Positions 21,381 through 32,676 of a stretch of 64,000 nucleotides of DNA are shown piece by piece. The stretch's first letter is position 1; every line of letters begins with the position of its first letter. Origin of the DNA: Chaenocephalus aceratus (Eukaryota; Chordata; Actinopteri; Perciformes; Channichthyidae); assembly GCA_023974075.1 (NCBI GenBank), contig CM043793.1:6853628-6917627 (forward strand), in the 5' to 3' direction. The notes beneath the pieces were generated by a model. It saw only the letters and a program-made list of their open reading frames with translations, had not been told where the DNA came from and searched no databases. The translations under genes were made by a program, and so were the position numbers.

Positions 21381-23646
21381 CAGGGGTGGGGAACCTTTTT
21401 CCTCTCAAGGGCCATTTAAATGTTTTCAACATCCTCCGAGGGCCGTACAAATTATTGACCTCTGCTTAAAAATCACAGCACATTCATTTGGCCTTTCTTT
21501 CATGCTGTGCAAAGAAAAAGCAACCTCTTAATCCAGATATCTTGCCATGACTCGCGCATGCAACGTGCAACTGTAAGCAGATTTACTTTTTCTTTATGGA
21601 TATTTTACAAATCACTCTCCTTTCAAACTGTATTCTTGTTTATTAACAACTTCTTTTTTTTTTACTGTCATATAGTATTTTATACCTGTTTACTTTATTC
21701 TCTTGTTTTTTGATAACTATAATGATCATATAAAGATGTGCCTTTACCTCACTGGTTGGAGAAACAGCTTCTTATATTCGTTAGCATAGCTAGCTAACCA
21801 GATGCTAATAACAACAAAGACTGTATGATCAGAATGACAGATGAACAGATCGCCACAGGGCTTACAACTAAGACACAGCCACGCAAAAACTGCAGCATGT
21901 GTAGCCTACGGATTTATGTATACTGCAATTTGTTGAAGTCCCGGAGTTATGGTGGCCCTGAAGTGCAAGACACCACAGCATTTCAGAAAACACCACAGCA
22001 TTTCACAAAACACTACAGCATTTCAGAAAACGCCACAGCATTTCACAAAACACTACAGCATTTCAGAAAACACCACAGCATTTCACAAAACACCACAGCA
22101 TTTCAGAAAACACCACAGCATTTCACATTGGACGGAAAGGGTATTCCTTTAGGGAGAACACTTCTTGTTTGTGATTGGACAGAGCCAGCCAGAGAAGCAC
22201 TGCTGTGATTGGTTGTTTTTGCTGCCAGTCAAGAAATGACGCTTCGTGATTGGTCAACACCCGACAACGAAATATGTCCCAACCATGGTCCCACAACGTA
22301 TTGTCCCAACCCATATACAGTCTATGGTCCCAACACATCAGCCGTTAGCACACACTCAGATCTCACAGCTCCTCATATATGTTCAGAAACTGGACACAAG
22401 TTAAACATGTACAAACCACAGACTGTCTGTGTCATGGTGAATACAGTCGCTGCTTTATTTATGTCTGTATGATGTTGTTGTGAGTGTGGACGGAACAGCT
22501 ACAGGTTAGTTTAGCCTGATGAATCCGATTCAGAAAACACGCATTTTAAAAGCTTTGAAACGTGTATTACAATTAAATCACGGTCAAATATGTTCATTTT
22601 GTTGTAGGATTTACATGGAGATACGCCCCGTCCCCTCTCCAGCGCCTCTTGTTTGAATGACAGCATTGACAGGAGCAAACACAGCTGACAGCCGCGGTGA
22701 AACTCGAGCGATTAGAGCGATGCGAATATTGGGTGGTCTACCATAGTATTTACATGGAGATAAGCCCCTTAAAAACCATGAGTTAATAAAGCATTAATTC
22801 TGTGTTTACTCCTGTCGTTCAAACAAGACGCTGGAGAGGGGGCGGGCCGTATCTCCATGTAAATCCTATCGGAATCGGATCCATCAGGCTAAACTAACCT
22901 GTAGCTGCTCCATCCACACTCACAACAACGTCATACAGACATAAATAAAGCAGCGACTGTATTCGCCATGACATAGACAGTCTGTGGTTTGTACATGTTT
23001 AACTTTTGTCCAGTTTCTGAACAGATATGAGGAGCTGTGAGCTCTGAGTGTGTGCTAACAGCTAACGGCTGATGTGTTGGCTAATCACGCGTCATTTCTT
23101 GACTGGCAGCAAAAACAACCAATCACAGCAGTGCTTCTCTGGCTGCTCTGTCCAATCACAAACAAGAAGTGTTCTCCCTAAGGAATACCCTTTCCGTCCA
23201 ATGTGAAATGCTGTGGTGTTTTCTGAAATGCTGCGGCGTTTCCTGAAATGCTGTGGTGTTTTGTGAAATGCTGTGGTGTTTTCTGAAATGCTGTAGTGTT
23301 TTGTGAAATGCTGTAGTGTTTTGTGAAATGCTGTGGTGTTTTCTGAAATGCTGTGGTGTCTTGCACTTCAGGGCCACCGTACGGAGTGGCGTTCTGGTGC
23401 TCTCCGTCAGCACTGCACCCCTGTCAGACGAGACATATACCACGTGATGACACGTTTGGCTCGTGTTGTGTTCAAGGACCATGACCGTTGCTAGAAAAAA
23501 CAGGCACTCGCTTGTTTAATTATTTTGCGGTCTAGATTTCTTTAATTTTTTTCTTTTTTGCGTGTGTTTATAAATTACCTCGAGGGCCAAACCAAATGGT
23601 CTCGCGGGCCGCATACGGCCCGGGGGCCGGAGGTTCCCCACCCCTG
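21381..23646. mobile_element. Innermost hAT element with fold-back core (2.27 kb)
   Basis: Ends CAGGGGTGGGGAACCT on both sides when read inward, with GGGCC-rich subterminal sequence. Perfect 8-bp duplication GTTTAGAG (21373-21380 and 23647-23654). No catalytic motif is seen. Most of the interior is an inverted repeat, listed separately. Confidence 0.94.
21951..23383. repeat. Inverted repeat core with two mirrored 20-bp satellites
   Basis: The left arm (21951 to about 22720) and right arm (about 22760-23383) are reverse complements over most of their length. Each arm has eight tandem 20-bp units (ACCACAGCATTTCAGAAAAC type: 21970-22130 left, 23203-23362 right). The arms near the centre also match 20935-21372, which is interior sequence of the enclosing middle hAT. 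Confidence 0.88.
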
Positions 23647-24029
23647 GTTTAGAGCGAAGCGAATATTCGCATCGCATCCGGTCTGAACGCAGCATTAAAG
23701 CGAGCTCCGCGCTGCACTGGAAACGCGCCATTACATCACCAGAAGTCCTAATTTAAGGGGTCATTTCTCCCAAAAAAAATGTTTTACTCACTCTATCAAT
23801 AGCCCCACCAAAAATATTTTCCACCAGCCGCCACTGGTTAAATGGATATATCCGCCTTCTTTCATTTATCTTTCCATTCCCACAACAATATACATAAAGA
23901 AATGGCATATTTTGGACATAGTTCGAATGGTGATTAATCATGATTAATTAATCTTGAAACTGTGATTAATCTGATTAAAAATGTTAATCGTTTGACAGCC
24001 CTAATATATATATATACACACACACACAC

Positions 24030-24196
24030 AAACTAATTTTGCAGACCCTATCCCTCCGTAGTCTTTTAAGTAGGAGGAGAAATGCCAGCGTTCTCCTCCG
24101 GTTTACAGGCACTGTGTCAATTATATATTGTAGAGCCGATGAATGGGAGAATAATATATAATAGAATAATAATATATATAGAATAATTATGGTGAT
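24030..24196 (-). repeat. Right arm of the long-range inverted repeat
   Basis: Reverse complement of 17808-17945, with about 60 extra AT-rich bases toward its outer end. A short CA run and AT microsatellite separate it from the outer hAT end at 24003. Confidence 0.75.
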
Positions 24197-26570
24197 GAAT
24201 TCATTTTTTTACCATTAAAATAGCAACAGATCTTTGATTCATGTCGTTTATATCTGGAATATTACAATTATTATTAACTTTGTCTGTACAAACTAGCCTG
24301 TCCAGGAAATATGCCCAAATCAACAAGAACTGCGAGCCGGCAGGCAAGACGCTCCGCATCTGAAATGCTTCTGAAACGCGCCCGGTAGGGTATGACGCCG
24401 GAGGAGGCCGGATCAAAACCGCGGCGCAGCCGTAACACGACGCAGACGGACCCGGTGGAATCTAGGGGTAACAGTACAGAAAGCGGCGAGATGCATTTCC
24501 TTAGGAATGGACAAGCAGAACCGAAAAATGGGCGAAAAACGTCACTTGTCCGTCGGACACTCAATGGAAAGATGTATGTGTCTGATATTATAAATAAAAT
24601 GCCCGGGACAATCGGACGTGTGCTTTTTCGCACACTGCATGCTGCCGCTCGCATAAAGTTAGCTGAAATTAACCAGCTAGATTTCACTGTTTCTCGTTAT
24701 TTTTTTCTCACGCTGGGCCTCCCTTGAAGCTCTCTGCCCCCCCCCCCCCCCCCCCAAGGGAGGCGCGCCTCACATTTTGAAAACTGCTGGAAGGGCAACC
24801 TTGAAGGTGATCTGTTAAAAAACCTTAATAAGCTGGTTAGCTGTCTAAGTATGTCATAGGCAGTTAAAAGTCACAAGATCAGCTCCTCTTTTACCTGCAG
24901 AGTCAGTTTAACACTGCAGATAATATGAAAAACATCAATAAAAAACATCTTAAATGCTTATCCGGCAACTGTAGCTCCACACAACTGGACTCACACCACT
25001 GGAAGAGGATATTATATTTGACATGTATTGTTGTTGTCTCTTTAGACCAAATGGAATATCACATGCGACGGGGAAAATGATGATACCGGAATAAATAAAT
25101 AAAAAATACGAAAGCTCGAAGTAACGTACATTTCATTTTTCCAATGCAGACTTGTATATAAATGTCAACGCTACTTAAAATTAAAATAAATAGTCAGGTC
25201 CTCATCCACCAGGCAGCAGATGGAAAAGTATGCTGGTTTCAATGAACTGGGCTCCATCATAACTCTTATTATTGTACATTACTTGAGCCGAGCAGAGCAC
25301 CAATTACAAACGCACAGAAATATGAAAGGTCAAGGGGGAGCTGGCTGATGTGGAATCGGTTCTGTTGTGGTTTACAGTGTTTTTATTGAGTGTGGTTTCT
25401 ATTAGCTTCTGTTAAAGCTGCTTCACAGCAGGAACAAGCTTCTCACTGACGGACTGGCTTATGGATCAATGGATGGGGGGGACTGCTCATGTAACCAATA
25501 AAAGGTTTTGAGCAAGTAAGAACGGGTTACATTCGACAAGGGCCCCAGTCTTCAAACTCAAATAGAGACTTTTTGCAGACGTAGAGTACTTCCCAGAACC
25601 CCTATTGTTTTTAAAGTGTATTTTCTTTACTTTATGATCGAACCAGTAATGGTAATGCATCAGGATATGAATGAATGAAAGTTATTGTGATGCATATTAT
25701 ATTATTTAATGCTTTTCTCGGCCAAATCTGCATTTTTTCTTTTCCCCTGTTAACTTATTCTGCTTAACCAAATAGCTTGAAGAAAAATGTGGCTTTACAT
25801 TTATTTAGATGATACCTCTTAAGGTAAAAGAACAACTACATGAATTACTCCTGAAGGATGGATAACTTGTGTTTCCTTAGCTGTTAAAAGCTCTGCACAA
25901 CCATACTGGTGTTTTCACGTAAACTGGAAAATTACACCTGTGGTTAGGTCTAAGGTGGTTGGGGTTATGATGGTTATAAGGAGTTGTCACCGTTGTTCAT
26001 ATACAAATATAATTTACCCCCCCAACAAGGGCGAAAAAGGTAACAAGGGGTTTATTAAGACGTCTGTCCACCAGTCTGTAGTTACTTCAAGCGGCACTTT
26101 TGCACATGAATAGCTTTGCTAAAGGGCCAAAGTTATTCCAACGAGAGTAAAGAAAGGATGAAATTGGGTTGGATGGATGTCTCAAACACACAGGCCTTTC
26201 AACCAGACTACTTATTTAAGTTAAAGAGGACATATTGTGCTCAGTCTTCGGTTCCTATTTGTATTATGTACTTTTACAGAGACATGTTTACATCCTTCAA
26301 ATGTTACCATCTGTTTGATGAAATAACTTTTTATAAATTGAATTATTTACGTGTGATTTACTATAAATATTAGTCCTTATATCACCAATGGGGTTGGAGC
26401 TAAGAGCCACAAACAGGAAACAAACAGGAAATCCGAAAGTACAGAGAGACTAACACATTGAGCGTTGGTGTTATTTACTGTATTGCTACTATCTCGTAAA
26501 AATAGAATCCCTCCAACTCATCATTTAAAGGGGCCCTATTATGTATATTTAGGTTCATATTAGTATGTTG
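24197..26570. other. No gene seen
   Basis: 24300-24480 carries GC-rich hAT-like repeat related to 19104-19265. A pure C run lies near 24738-24759. The remainder has only short unrelated frames and no recognised repeat end. Confidence 0.5.
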
Positions 26571-27065
26571 CAGTGTTGTAGACTCGTCACCAATTCTCGA
26601 GTCCGAGTCACTCTCGAGTCCCCACTTTTTGAGTCAGAGTTTATGACTGTCACATCATTGCCTGTGTTCGAGTCCAAGTCTGAGTTACAAGTCTGAGTCA
26701 TCATTTAGTAATCTGAGTGGAAATATTATTTGTTTAAACTTAGATAGTTCTTATCTATCACGCCTTGGGCAGAGTACATCAGGACTTGAGAAAAACTTGC
26801 TTGAGTCCAAGTCCAAATCGGATCGTCAATGCGCAAATAATAATAATCAAAAGGAGAAATATGAACATTACTTTTTCACTGTTAAATAATCAAATAAAGT
26901 CAACATTTCACACTATTTACTGAGCTGTGTTGGGTTTCTTAAACTTTTTTTATTTAAATTCCAACCTTCGTAATGAAGAAAATATTTGTCGCTGTTGTCC
27001 ACGTAAGTAAAGCCAGCATAAAACAACACCATAAGAACGCGCGGTGCAAAGTATCTAGGTGGGCT
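26571..27065. repeat. Dispersed repeat, left part AGTC-rich, right part shared with 56210-56610
   Basis: Starts CAGTGTTGTAGACTCG, a plausible hAT-type end, followed by many GAGTC/GACTCG words. From 26835 to 27065 (AGAAATATGAAC..., AATAAAGTCAACATTTCAC, GTTGTCCACGT) it matches 56210-56610, where an extra 150 bp is present. No transposase is seen. Confidence 0.55.
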
Positions 27066-27381
27066 TATAAAAAAAAAATACAATACCGCACAATCCCAAT
27101 CAACACCAGCCTCGCCAAGAACAAAGACATGAGGCATCTCAATTTATGTGGGTAAGGTTTACATTTAAAAAATGACAAAAGCTATGAACCAACCTGAATG
27201 TGTGTGTAGCTATATGTTCGTGTTTAGAGGTACAGTATGATCCATCCATGAAGCTTTTGTTTAGTTTTATTGGAGAATAAGCCCCTCCCCCCACTCAGGA
27301 TGCTTGAAAATTGAAGCACTTATAAACAGAGAAGTTTCCTCCTTAGAGCACTGTAAACCTCAAAGCCACCCACAGTGTACG

Positions 27382-27383
<2 letters not shown>

Positions 27384-27439
<56 letters not shown>
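27384..27439. repeat. (AC)n microsatellite
   Basis: About 28 uninterrupted AC dinucleotides. Confidence 0.97.
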
Positions 27440-27440
<1 letters not shown>

Positions 27441-27748
27441 AAACAACAGTTAGTACCAGTAAACAAAGGTAAATGACCTAAATTTGAAAATGTCCCTAAT
27501 TCTTGAACCTCTTTTAGCGCTCCAATTATTTGTAACCTATTGTCATTCTTAGCATGCTGGACTTTTTGGCATTTTCTATGGCTGTAGATGTAGTGTGAAG
27601 AGTTCACATTAACCATTGAGCAACTTCTCCTCTTTCGTAAGATACCTGCTACCCAAGTCAAACAAGGGGCATTTAGATATTTGATCACAACCTGGTAGTC
27701 ATCATGTTCAACCATTGAGCAAGTTGTCCACCAAAGAAATCTACATTC

Positions 27749-27821
27749 TGCCGAAACCAGGGATCGAACCAGGGACCTTTAGATCTTCAGTCTAACGCTC
27801 TCCCAACTGAGCTATTTCGGC
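27749..27821 (-). tRNA. tRNA-Phe (anticodon GAA), copy 1
   Basis: A 73-nt cloverleaf on the minus strand: acceptor GCCGAAA pairs perfectly with TTTCGGC, discriminator A. The D-arm region is TAGCTCAGTTGGGAGAGC (also the pol III A box). The anticodon loop is CTGAAGA on a TTAGA/TCTAA stem. GGTTCGATCC serves as T loop and B box. The T stem is CCTGG against CCTGG, giving one central U-U mismatch where a U-G pair is usual. CCA is not encoded, as expected in a eukaryote. No TTTT run follows closely; the nearest is TTTCTTT. Confidence 0.95.
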
Positions 27822-28142
27822 ACAACATTTGGTTTAATACAAACGTAAAACTAAGTAATATATGCAGGGTATGACAGACTTCTGAGAAAGTACAACTAAC
27901 GTTTAAATAGTCTACAACAGTAGATGCCACACAACTTCACTGCCTTAAGTCAGCAGCTATAACAAATGTTGTCCACATTTGCAAACTACGCGTCAACAAG
28001 CATATCCATTGAGCAACTTCTCCACTTTAGTAAGATACCTGCTACCCAAGTCAAACAAGGGGCATTTAGATATTTGCTCTCAACCTTGGAGTCATCATGT
28101 TCAACCATTGAGCAAGTTGTCAACCATTAGAAATCTACATTC

Positions 28143-28215
28143 TGCCGAAACCAGGGATCGAACCAGGGACCTTTAGATCTTCAGTCTAACGCTCTCCCAA
28201 CTGAGCTATTTCTGC
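28143..28215 (-). tRNA. tRNA-Phe (anticodon GAA), copy 2
   Basis: Same as copy 1 except that the third base of the acceptor is A instead of C (GCAGAAA), which breaks one acceptor pair with TTTCGGC. Anticodon, A box and B box are intact. Only a short T run follows. It could be a functional duplicate or a decaying one. Confidence 0.9.
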
Positions 28216-28880
28216 ACAACTTCTGGTTTAATACAAACGTAAAACTAAGTAATATATGCAGGGTATGACAGACTTCTGAGAAAGTACAACTCACGTTTAA
28301 ATAGTCTACAACAGTAGATGGCACACAACTTCACTGCCTTAAGTCAGCAGTTATAACAAATGTTGTCCACATTCACAAACTAACAAGCATAACATTAACC
28401 CATTTATATTTATTCAAACAAAGACTTATGAACAACAAACCCGGAGTGTCCAGAATGCAGAACTAGAACGAGACCGAATTTGCCAAAATAATTTGAACAT
28501 CTTCTCCACAAGGGCTCAATGGAAACAGGTCCCTGTCTGTTAGTCCTGGTTTTCATTTTGGAACATATTGTCTATGACTTGTTGTCCTGTTGCTTAATGT
28601 ACAGGACATACTAATTGGTTTTTCACAGTTCTGTAAGGAAGCTGTTCATTGTACCCTTGAGGAACTGCTGGAGCATCTGCTAACTATCAGCTGCTGCATC
28701 CACTGTGATGTCATCGTGTCTGCTCATCCGTCATCGTTTATTTCGAGCTCACGGTAGAAGTATTTTTCTAATATTGGAATAAGAGACATTACTTACCTCA
28801 TCAGTATTTTTGACACTAATAATTTGTGTGCCAAACATATATTTTTTCATCCCTTGGTTTAGTAATATATCTCCTTTAAC

Positions 28881-29170
28881 TGCATTGCATTACATTTCAT
28901 TTGGCTGATGCTTTTATCTTAAGCCACTTAAAATAAGTTAAATTACCCATAAAGGTACAAACGCAGAACAGAAGGTACAGGTACATTCTCTTCAAATAAG
29001 CAAAACCAAACTACCAATAAGTGTAGGTGCATTAGTTTAAAATGAATTGTTAGGTAGGTTTAATGGCCAATGTGCAGGCGGGTTGTCGGTCTTAACAGAA
29101 GAAGTGTAGATTTCCTGCTGTCCTGATATCCATGGGGAGCTAGTTCCAGCATGTTGTAGCCAAGATAGCA
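28881..29170 (-). mobile_element. L2-like LINE 3' end, minus strand
   Basis: Reading the plus strand, TGCATTGCATTACATTTCAT, then GGCTGATGCTTTTATCTTAA is the reverse of the L2 3' hallmark seen at 9990-10040. The segment extends to GGGGAGCTAGTTCCAGCATG, the reverse of an L2 C-terminal coding remnant. 5'-truncated. Confidence 0.7.
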
Positions 29171-29185
29171 AACAGGCATGTCACA

Positions 29186-29265
29186 GGGGTTTCTTGGTCC
29201 AACAGGGGTATCTGGGCCCATCAGGGGTATCTGGGTCCATCAGGGGTATCTGGGGTATCTGGGTC
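29186..29265. repeat. Short minisatellite (~20-bp unit)
   Basis: CAGGGGTATCTGGGTCCAT-type unit repeated about three to four times. Confidence 0.7.
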
Positions 29266-29333
29266 CAACTTGCAGTGAAGGAGTAGAAAGCCAATTGGCC
29301 AATACAGAGCAAAGTGCACTTTCTGGAGTGTAT

Positions 29334-29999
29334 GGGTCCTTCTCAGGTCGATTATTTTCATTTCCTCGCTCCTCGCTCCTCGGTCTCACCGGAAGTTGAT
29401 TTGTCTGCGCCATATTGAGTAGCGTCCCATGGCGCTTATTTCTGCCGGAGGACCGAGGAGCGATAATGGAGGAGCGATAATCAAGGAATCACCAGACCAT
29501 TCTCCGATGAAATCCTCAGATACTCGCCCCGCCCCCTTACTGTGTATCGCTCACTGATTGGACGATGCAGTGCATGCACTGATCTGATGCTTCTTGACAT
29601 GAGATCAGTTTCCCAGCGGAGTGAAGAAAATACATGACGTTTATACATTTTAAGAATGGCGTTTATCTTTTTTGAGAATGAGTTCTTATTTTATTTAATG
29701 TATTTGGGTCTACAACAGATGATACAAATGTTTGTGTACTAACAGAGGCGGGAGTGTTTGTGAAAATAACGGGGACAGAGCTGCTGTCAGACGATCAGCT
29801 GTGCGGCGTCATCACAAATGGATGTCGCTTCACATGACACTCCGGAGGAAAGGACATCCTATTGCTCTTAAAACTCATTTCCCTGCTTCTCGTGGTTTCC
29901 TTGCGTCCCTCCATGCTTCCCTGGTGGGAGGGACTAGTCGCAGGGAACGACGCAAGTGAGGGACGCAAGGATTTCATTTAATCGAACTGAGAAGGACCC
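29334..29999. mobile_element. Short TIR element / MITE (~670 bp)
   Basis: Left GGGTCCTTCTCAGGTCGATT and right, read inward, GGGTCCTTCTCAGTTCGATT are inverted repeats of about 20 bp. No clear target duplication, so the superfamily is open. It contains no transposase. A fragment of its left end recurs at 15932. Confidence 0.65.
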
Positions 30000-32676
30000 C
30001 CTGGTTTAACCAAGCCCCCAGGAAGAGCGCCAGCAAATTATTGTAGTGGCCAGTGGGGGTACCACACTTAAGTTCTAGTCTGAAGTCATTTGAGCCCAGA
30101 GATACTTTTTCCCATTGACTTACATTGGGGAAAATAGGTCATCAGTGTATAAGCTTAATAAACGACCAAGTACAAACAGTTACCAACTCTTATTTAAATC
30201 ATGAGGGTCTAAAAGTTGTAAAATGCACTAAATTCCAAAAAAGCCTAAATTATTTTCCCTCACCATTCATTTGACTGAGCTGTGAGCGGGAGAAACTCTA
30301 GTATGCATGACCTGTATTCACTAACTTGTCATATTTGTTGAACACTATTAAAAAGTTATCGCTATATTCTGTAGCGGTCAGCTGGGTGTTCATCTGAAGA
30401 AAGGGAATAGTTAGTTAGTTTCATTAGTGTGTGATCACCTGAAAGAATTGTTGTGTTTTATTTAGTTTAGAGTGAACCGTTCAAATCATACATACCAATA
30501 CACATATAAAAGTTACGTAGTGGCACATGTAGCCAATATATTTGGATTGCCATGTATACAAATTACCCAAATCTTCCGTTTACGTGTAGCCCATCGGGGG
30601 GCTCACTAGTGTTTACCTCAACCCCGCCTCCCAACTCCTGGGTCTGGGCCCGCACACATGAATATCTCTCTGGATTCAGCAAATTGAACTTGCATGACCT
30701 AATGATTTAAATAAAGGCTATTTAGGTGTTAATACTTGTTCTTAATGTAAGTCTATTGGAATGTCCTAATGGGCTTAATGGCAGACATGACAGACCCGGA
30801 AGTTGTAATTTCACGGTTTGGCCAGTATGTCAAATCGGCTTCAAAGCCTGGGGCTGTTTGTCAGGTCCATATTCACAAAGTCCACCATGTTGCACCGTCA
30901 TGTTTCAGCAGGAGCACAGAAGAAACAAACCTAACTCTTGACACTAGAGAGGGCCTTTCACATTTGTATGTAACCTCGACCACTGTAGCTCCTCTGTACG
31001 CTTGTAAAGGGAGAGGTGAGCGAAATGGCTCTTCAGTTGTTTGCAGTCTGCAACCACTGGTCCTTTGAGACTGCATAACAATGTTTATAAGAGCAAATCA
31101 TTTAAAGCTGACTTTACTAGGAATTTAAATGTACTGCTGCATCATTTAAGTTGATTTAATTTTTCGATTACACCAGTAGGTAGCCACGCAGTAGGTAGCC
31201 ACGCAGTAGCCACGCAGTAGCTAGCGGTGAGCTAGCCTACAGCAGCAACACATGTGTGTAGTTAAAGCAATTCCTTCATGCTAAAGGAAAAGGTGATCGA
31301 GCTGAACAACAGATCCTTTTTTATGACATTTGTGTTAAGATCAAAGGCAGGCCGACTAGCGCAGCGCTATGCACTTCCCTTTCAGGAATACAAGGCAGCA
31401 CACTGCTGTTTCCAACGAGAAGCAGCTGTGGGCTTGATCTAAGGCTAAGCCCTTTAAACAGCCTCATAATGAGGGCTGGCCGCCTGGAGTGGCCTCCTGC
31501 ACATAAAGAGACACATAAAGAGCCATGGAAACACAATAGCACTGCCTTCATCACCACCAACATCATTATCCCCTTGTGTGTAAAAGACAATGCAAGAAAG
31601 AAGAGGGTTTTTAATCATTCCATGTAAAGCACGTATACTTTACAAATTAGTTAGAGAGTGACAGTATCAGGTTCAATGTGATTGAATTTATGTCAGGGTA
31701 TAGTACCAAACTAAACATCCCAAATGCCAAGTCAGCCTTTGGAGTGAACACCTGCATTCTGCAGATTAGACACACGTGAGGCATGTGACTGAACTTAAGT
31801 TCTGTGGCAGGTTGACACGAATTTAAGAGACTGATCTCGTTTTGTTCTACGGCAAGGGCATTCAACTAAAATTCAACGAGGTCCAGTTAGAGAAAATGTC
31901 CCCATGCAAAGGTCCGGAACATCAAAATGTCTAAGTTGCTTCATGAATTAGTGTGATATATATTGAAGTAACCTGTAGCTGTATCAACGTCTGCATGTAA
32001 TCAACAACTGACTGCCAATCAAATAAAGAAAGTACAAAAACAACAATATTTATTGTCAATTAACATTGAACTATACAGATATACAGTAAATACTGTGGAT
32101 ATGTGTAATGTTCCTCTCGGGCTGCATTTAAAAATAAAATAGAGAAAATAAATAAAATAGCTTTTGAAAATGTGTGCATCTTAAAAGTGCTTAATTTTAG
32201 ATAAATACAATAAAGTGTAGCAGCTTGAGTTTCCCTTTTTCTTTGTTTACCGTTTCACATCATGACTTAACAGTTTCAGACGATTATAGAACAATATCAG
32301 TCTTTACATCATAACAAGTGAACAGTTTTAAAGTGTCTCTTTCTTTCCCTCTTATATTGCAGTCCCTCAGTCACTTTGTTTTAATTCAGTGCGAGAATTG
32401 AGCTGGAGCTTGTCCTGCCAGGAGTTTAGATCTGGGCTGAAATGGTGTCAGGGCCATTCTCACACACATGCAGCTGCTCATTGGTTAGCCTCGGTTAGCT
32501 CATCGGTTAGCATGCCCTGGAACCATATTTAGTTTTAATTTTGATCCTGGTCGACTGATCATATTGGGTTCTGAGACTGCTTATTTTGTGTGACCTCAGT
32601 TCTGACTTGAGAGGGAATGTTTGGTCAAACACTTTGTGTTTTGTCTCATAGTGGCGTGTTGTCTCTTTTACAACAA
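30000..32676. other. No gene seen; one probable dispersed repeat
   Basis: Around 30740-31076 the phrases CCACCATGTTGCACCGTCAT and AGAGAGGGCCTTTCACATTT look like a dispersed fish repeat; that is recognition from memory and was not searched. Near 31854 GGGCATTCAACTAAAATTCA resembles an hAT terminus without a partner. The rest is AT-rich and uninformative. Confidence 0.4.

Larger units (their letters stand above)
20182..23836 (+). mobile_element. Middle hAT element (3.66 kb) of the nest
   Basis: Termini CAGTGGCGGCCGG and, from the right, CAGTGGCGGCTGG. A perfect 8-bp duplication GTTAAATG flanks it (20174-20181 and 23837-23844). It keeps a first transposase exon (20661-20890); most of its interior is occupied by the innermost hAT at 21381-23646. 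Confidence 0.93.
19315..24003 (+). mobile_element. Outer hAT element of a triple nest (4.7 kb)
   Basis: Ends TAGTGCTGTCAAA and, read inward from the right, TAGGGCTGTCAAA, followed on both sides by AATTAAT/GATTAAT-rich subterminal sequence typical of one fish hAT group. Flanks are ATATATAT on both sides within a microsatellite. A transposase remnant is at 19818-19990. The hAT at 20182-23836 is inserted in it with its own perfect duplication. Confidence 0.85.
27614..28390. repeat. Tandem duplication of a ~394-bp tRNA-bearing unit
   Basis: The unit with CATTGAGCAACTTCTCC, AGATACCTGCTACCCAAGTC, the tRNA, and TATATGCAGGGTATGACAGA occurs twice at an offset of 394 bases. Copies differ by scattered substitutions and small indels, so the duplication is fairly recent. 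Confidence 0.9.

Noticed and set aside
21970..22130. Regular 20-bp repeats as a possible CRISPR-like array
   Set aside because: Units are contiguous with no unique spacers, mirrored in an inverted arm, and lie inside a fish hAT. They are a minisatellite.
24392..24727. 111-codon frame as a host exon
   Set aside because: It begins in GC-rich hAT-like repeat that recurs at 19104 and shows no recognisable domain or splice sites.
27320..27715. 131-codon minus-strand frame including a poly-Val/Cys stretch
   Set aside because: The stretch is the translated (AC)n microsatellite. The rest has no homology signal.
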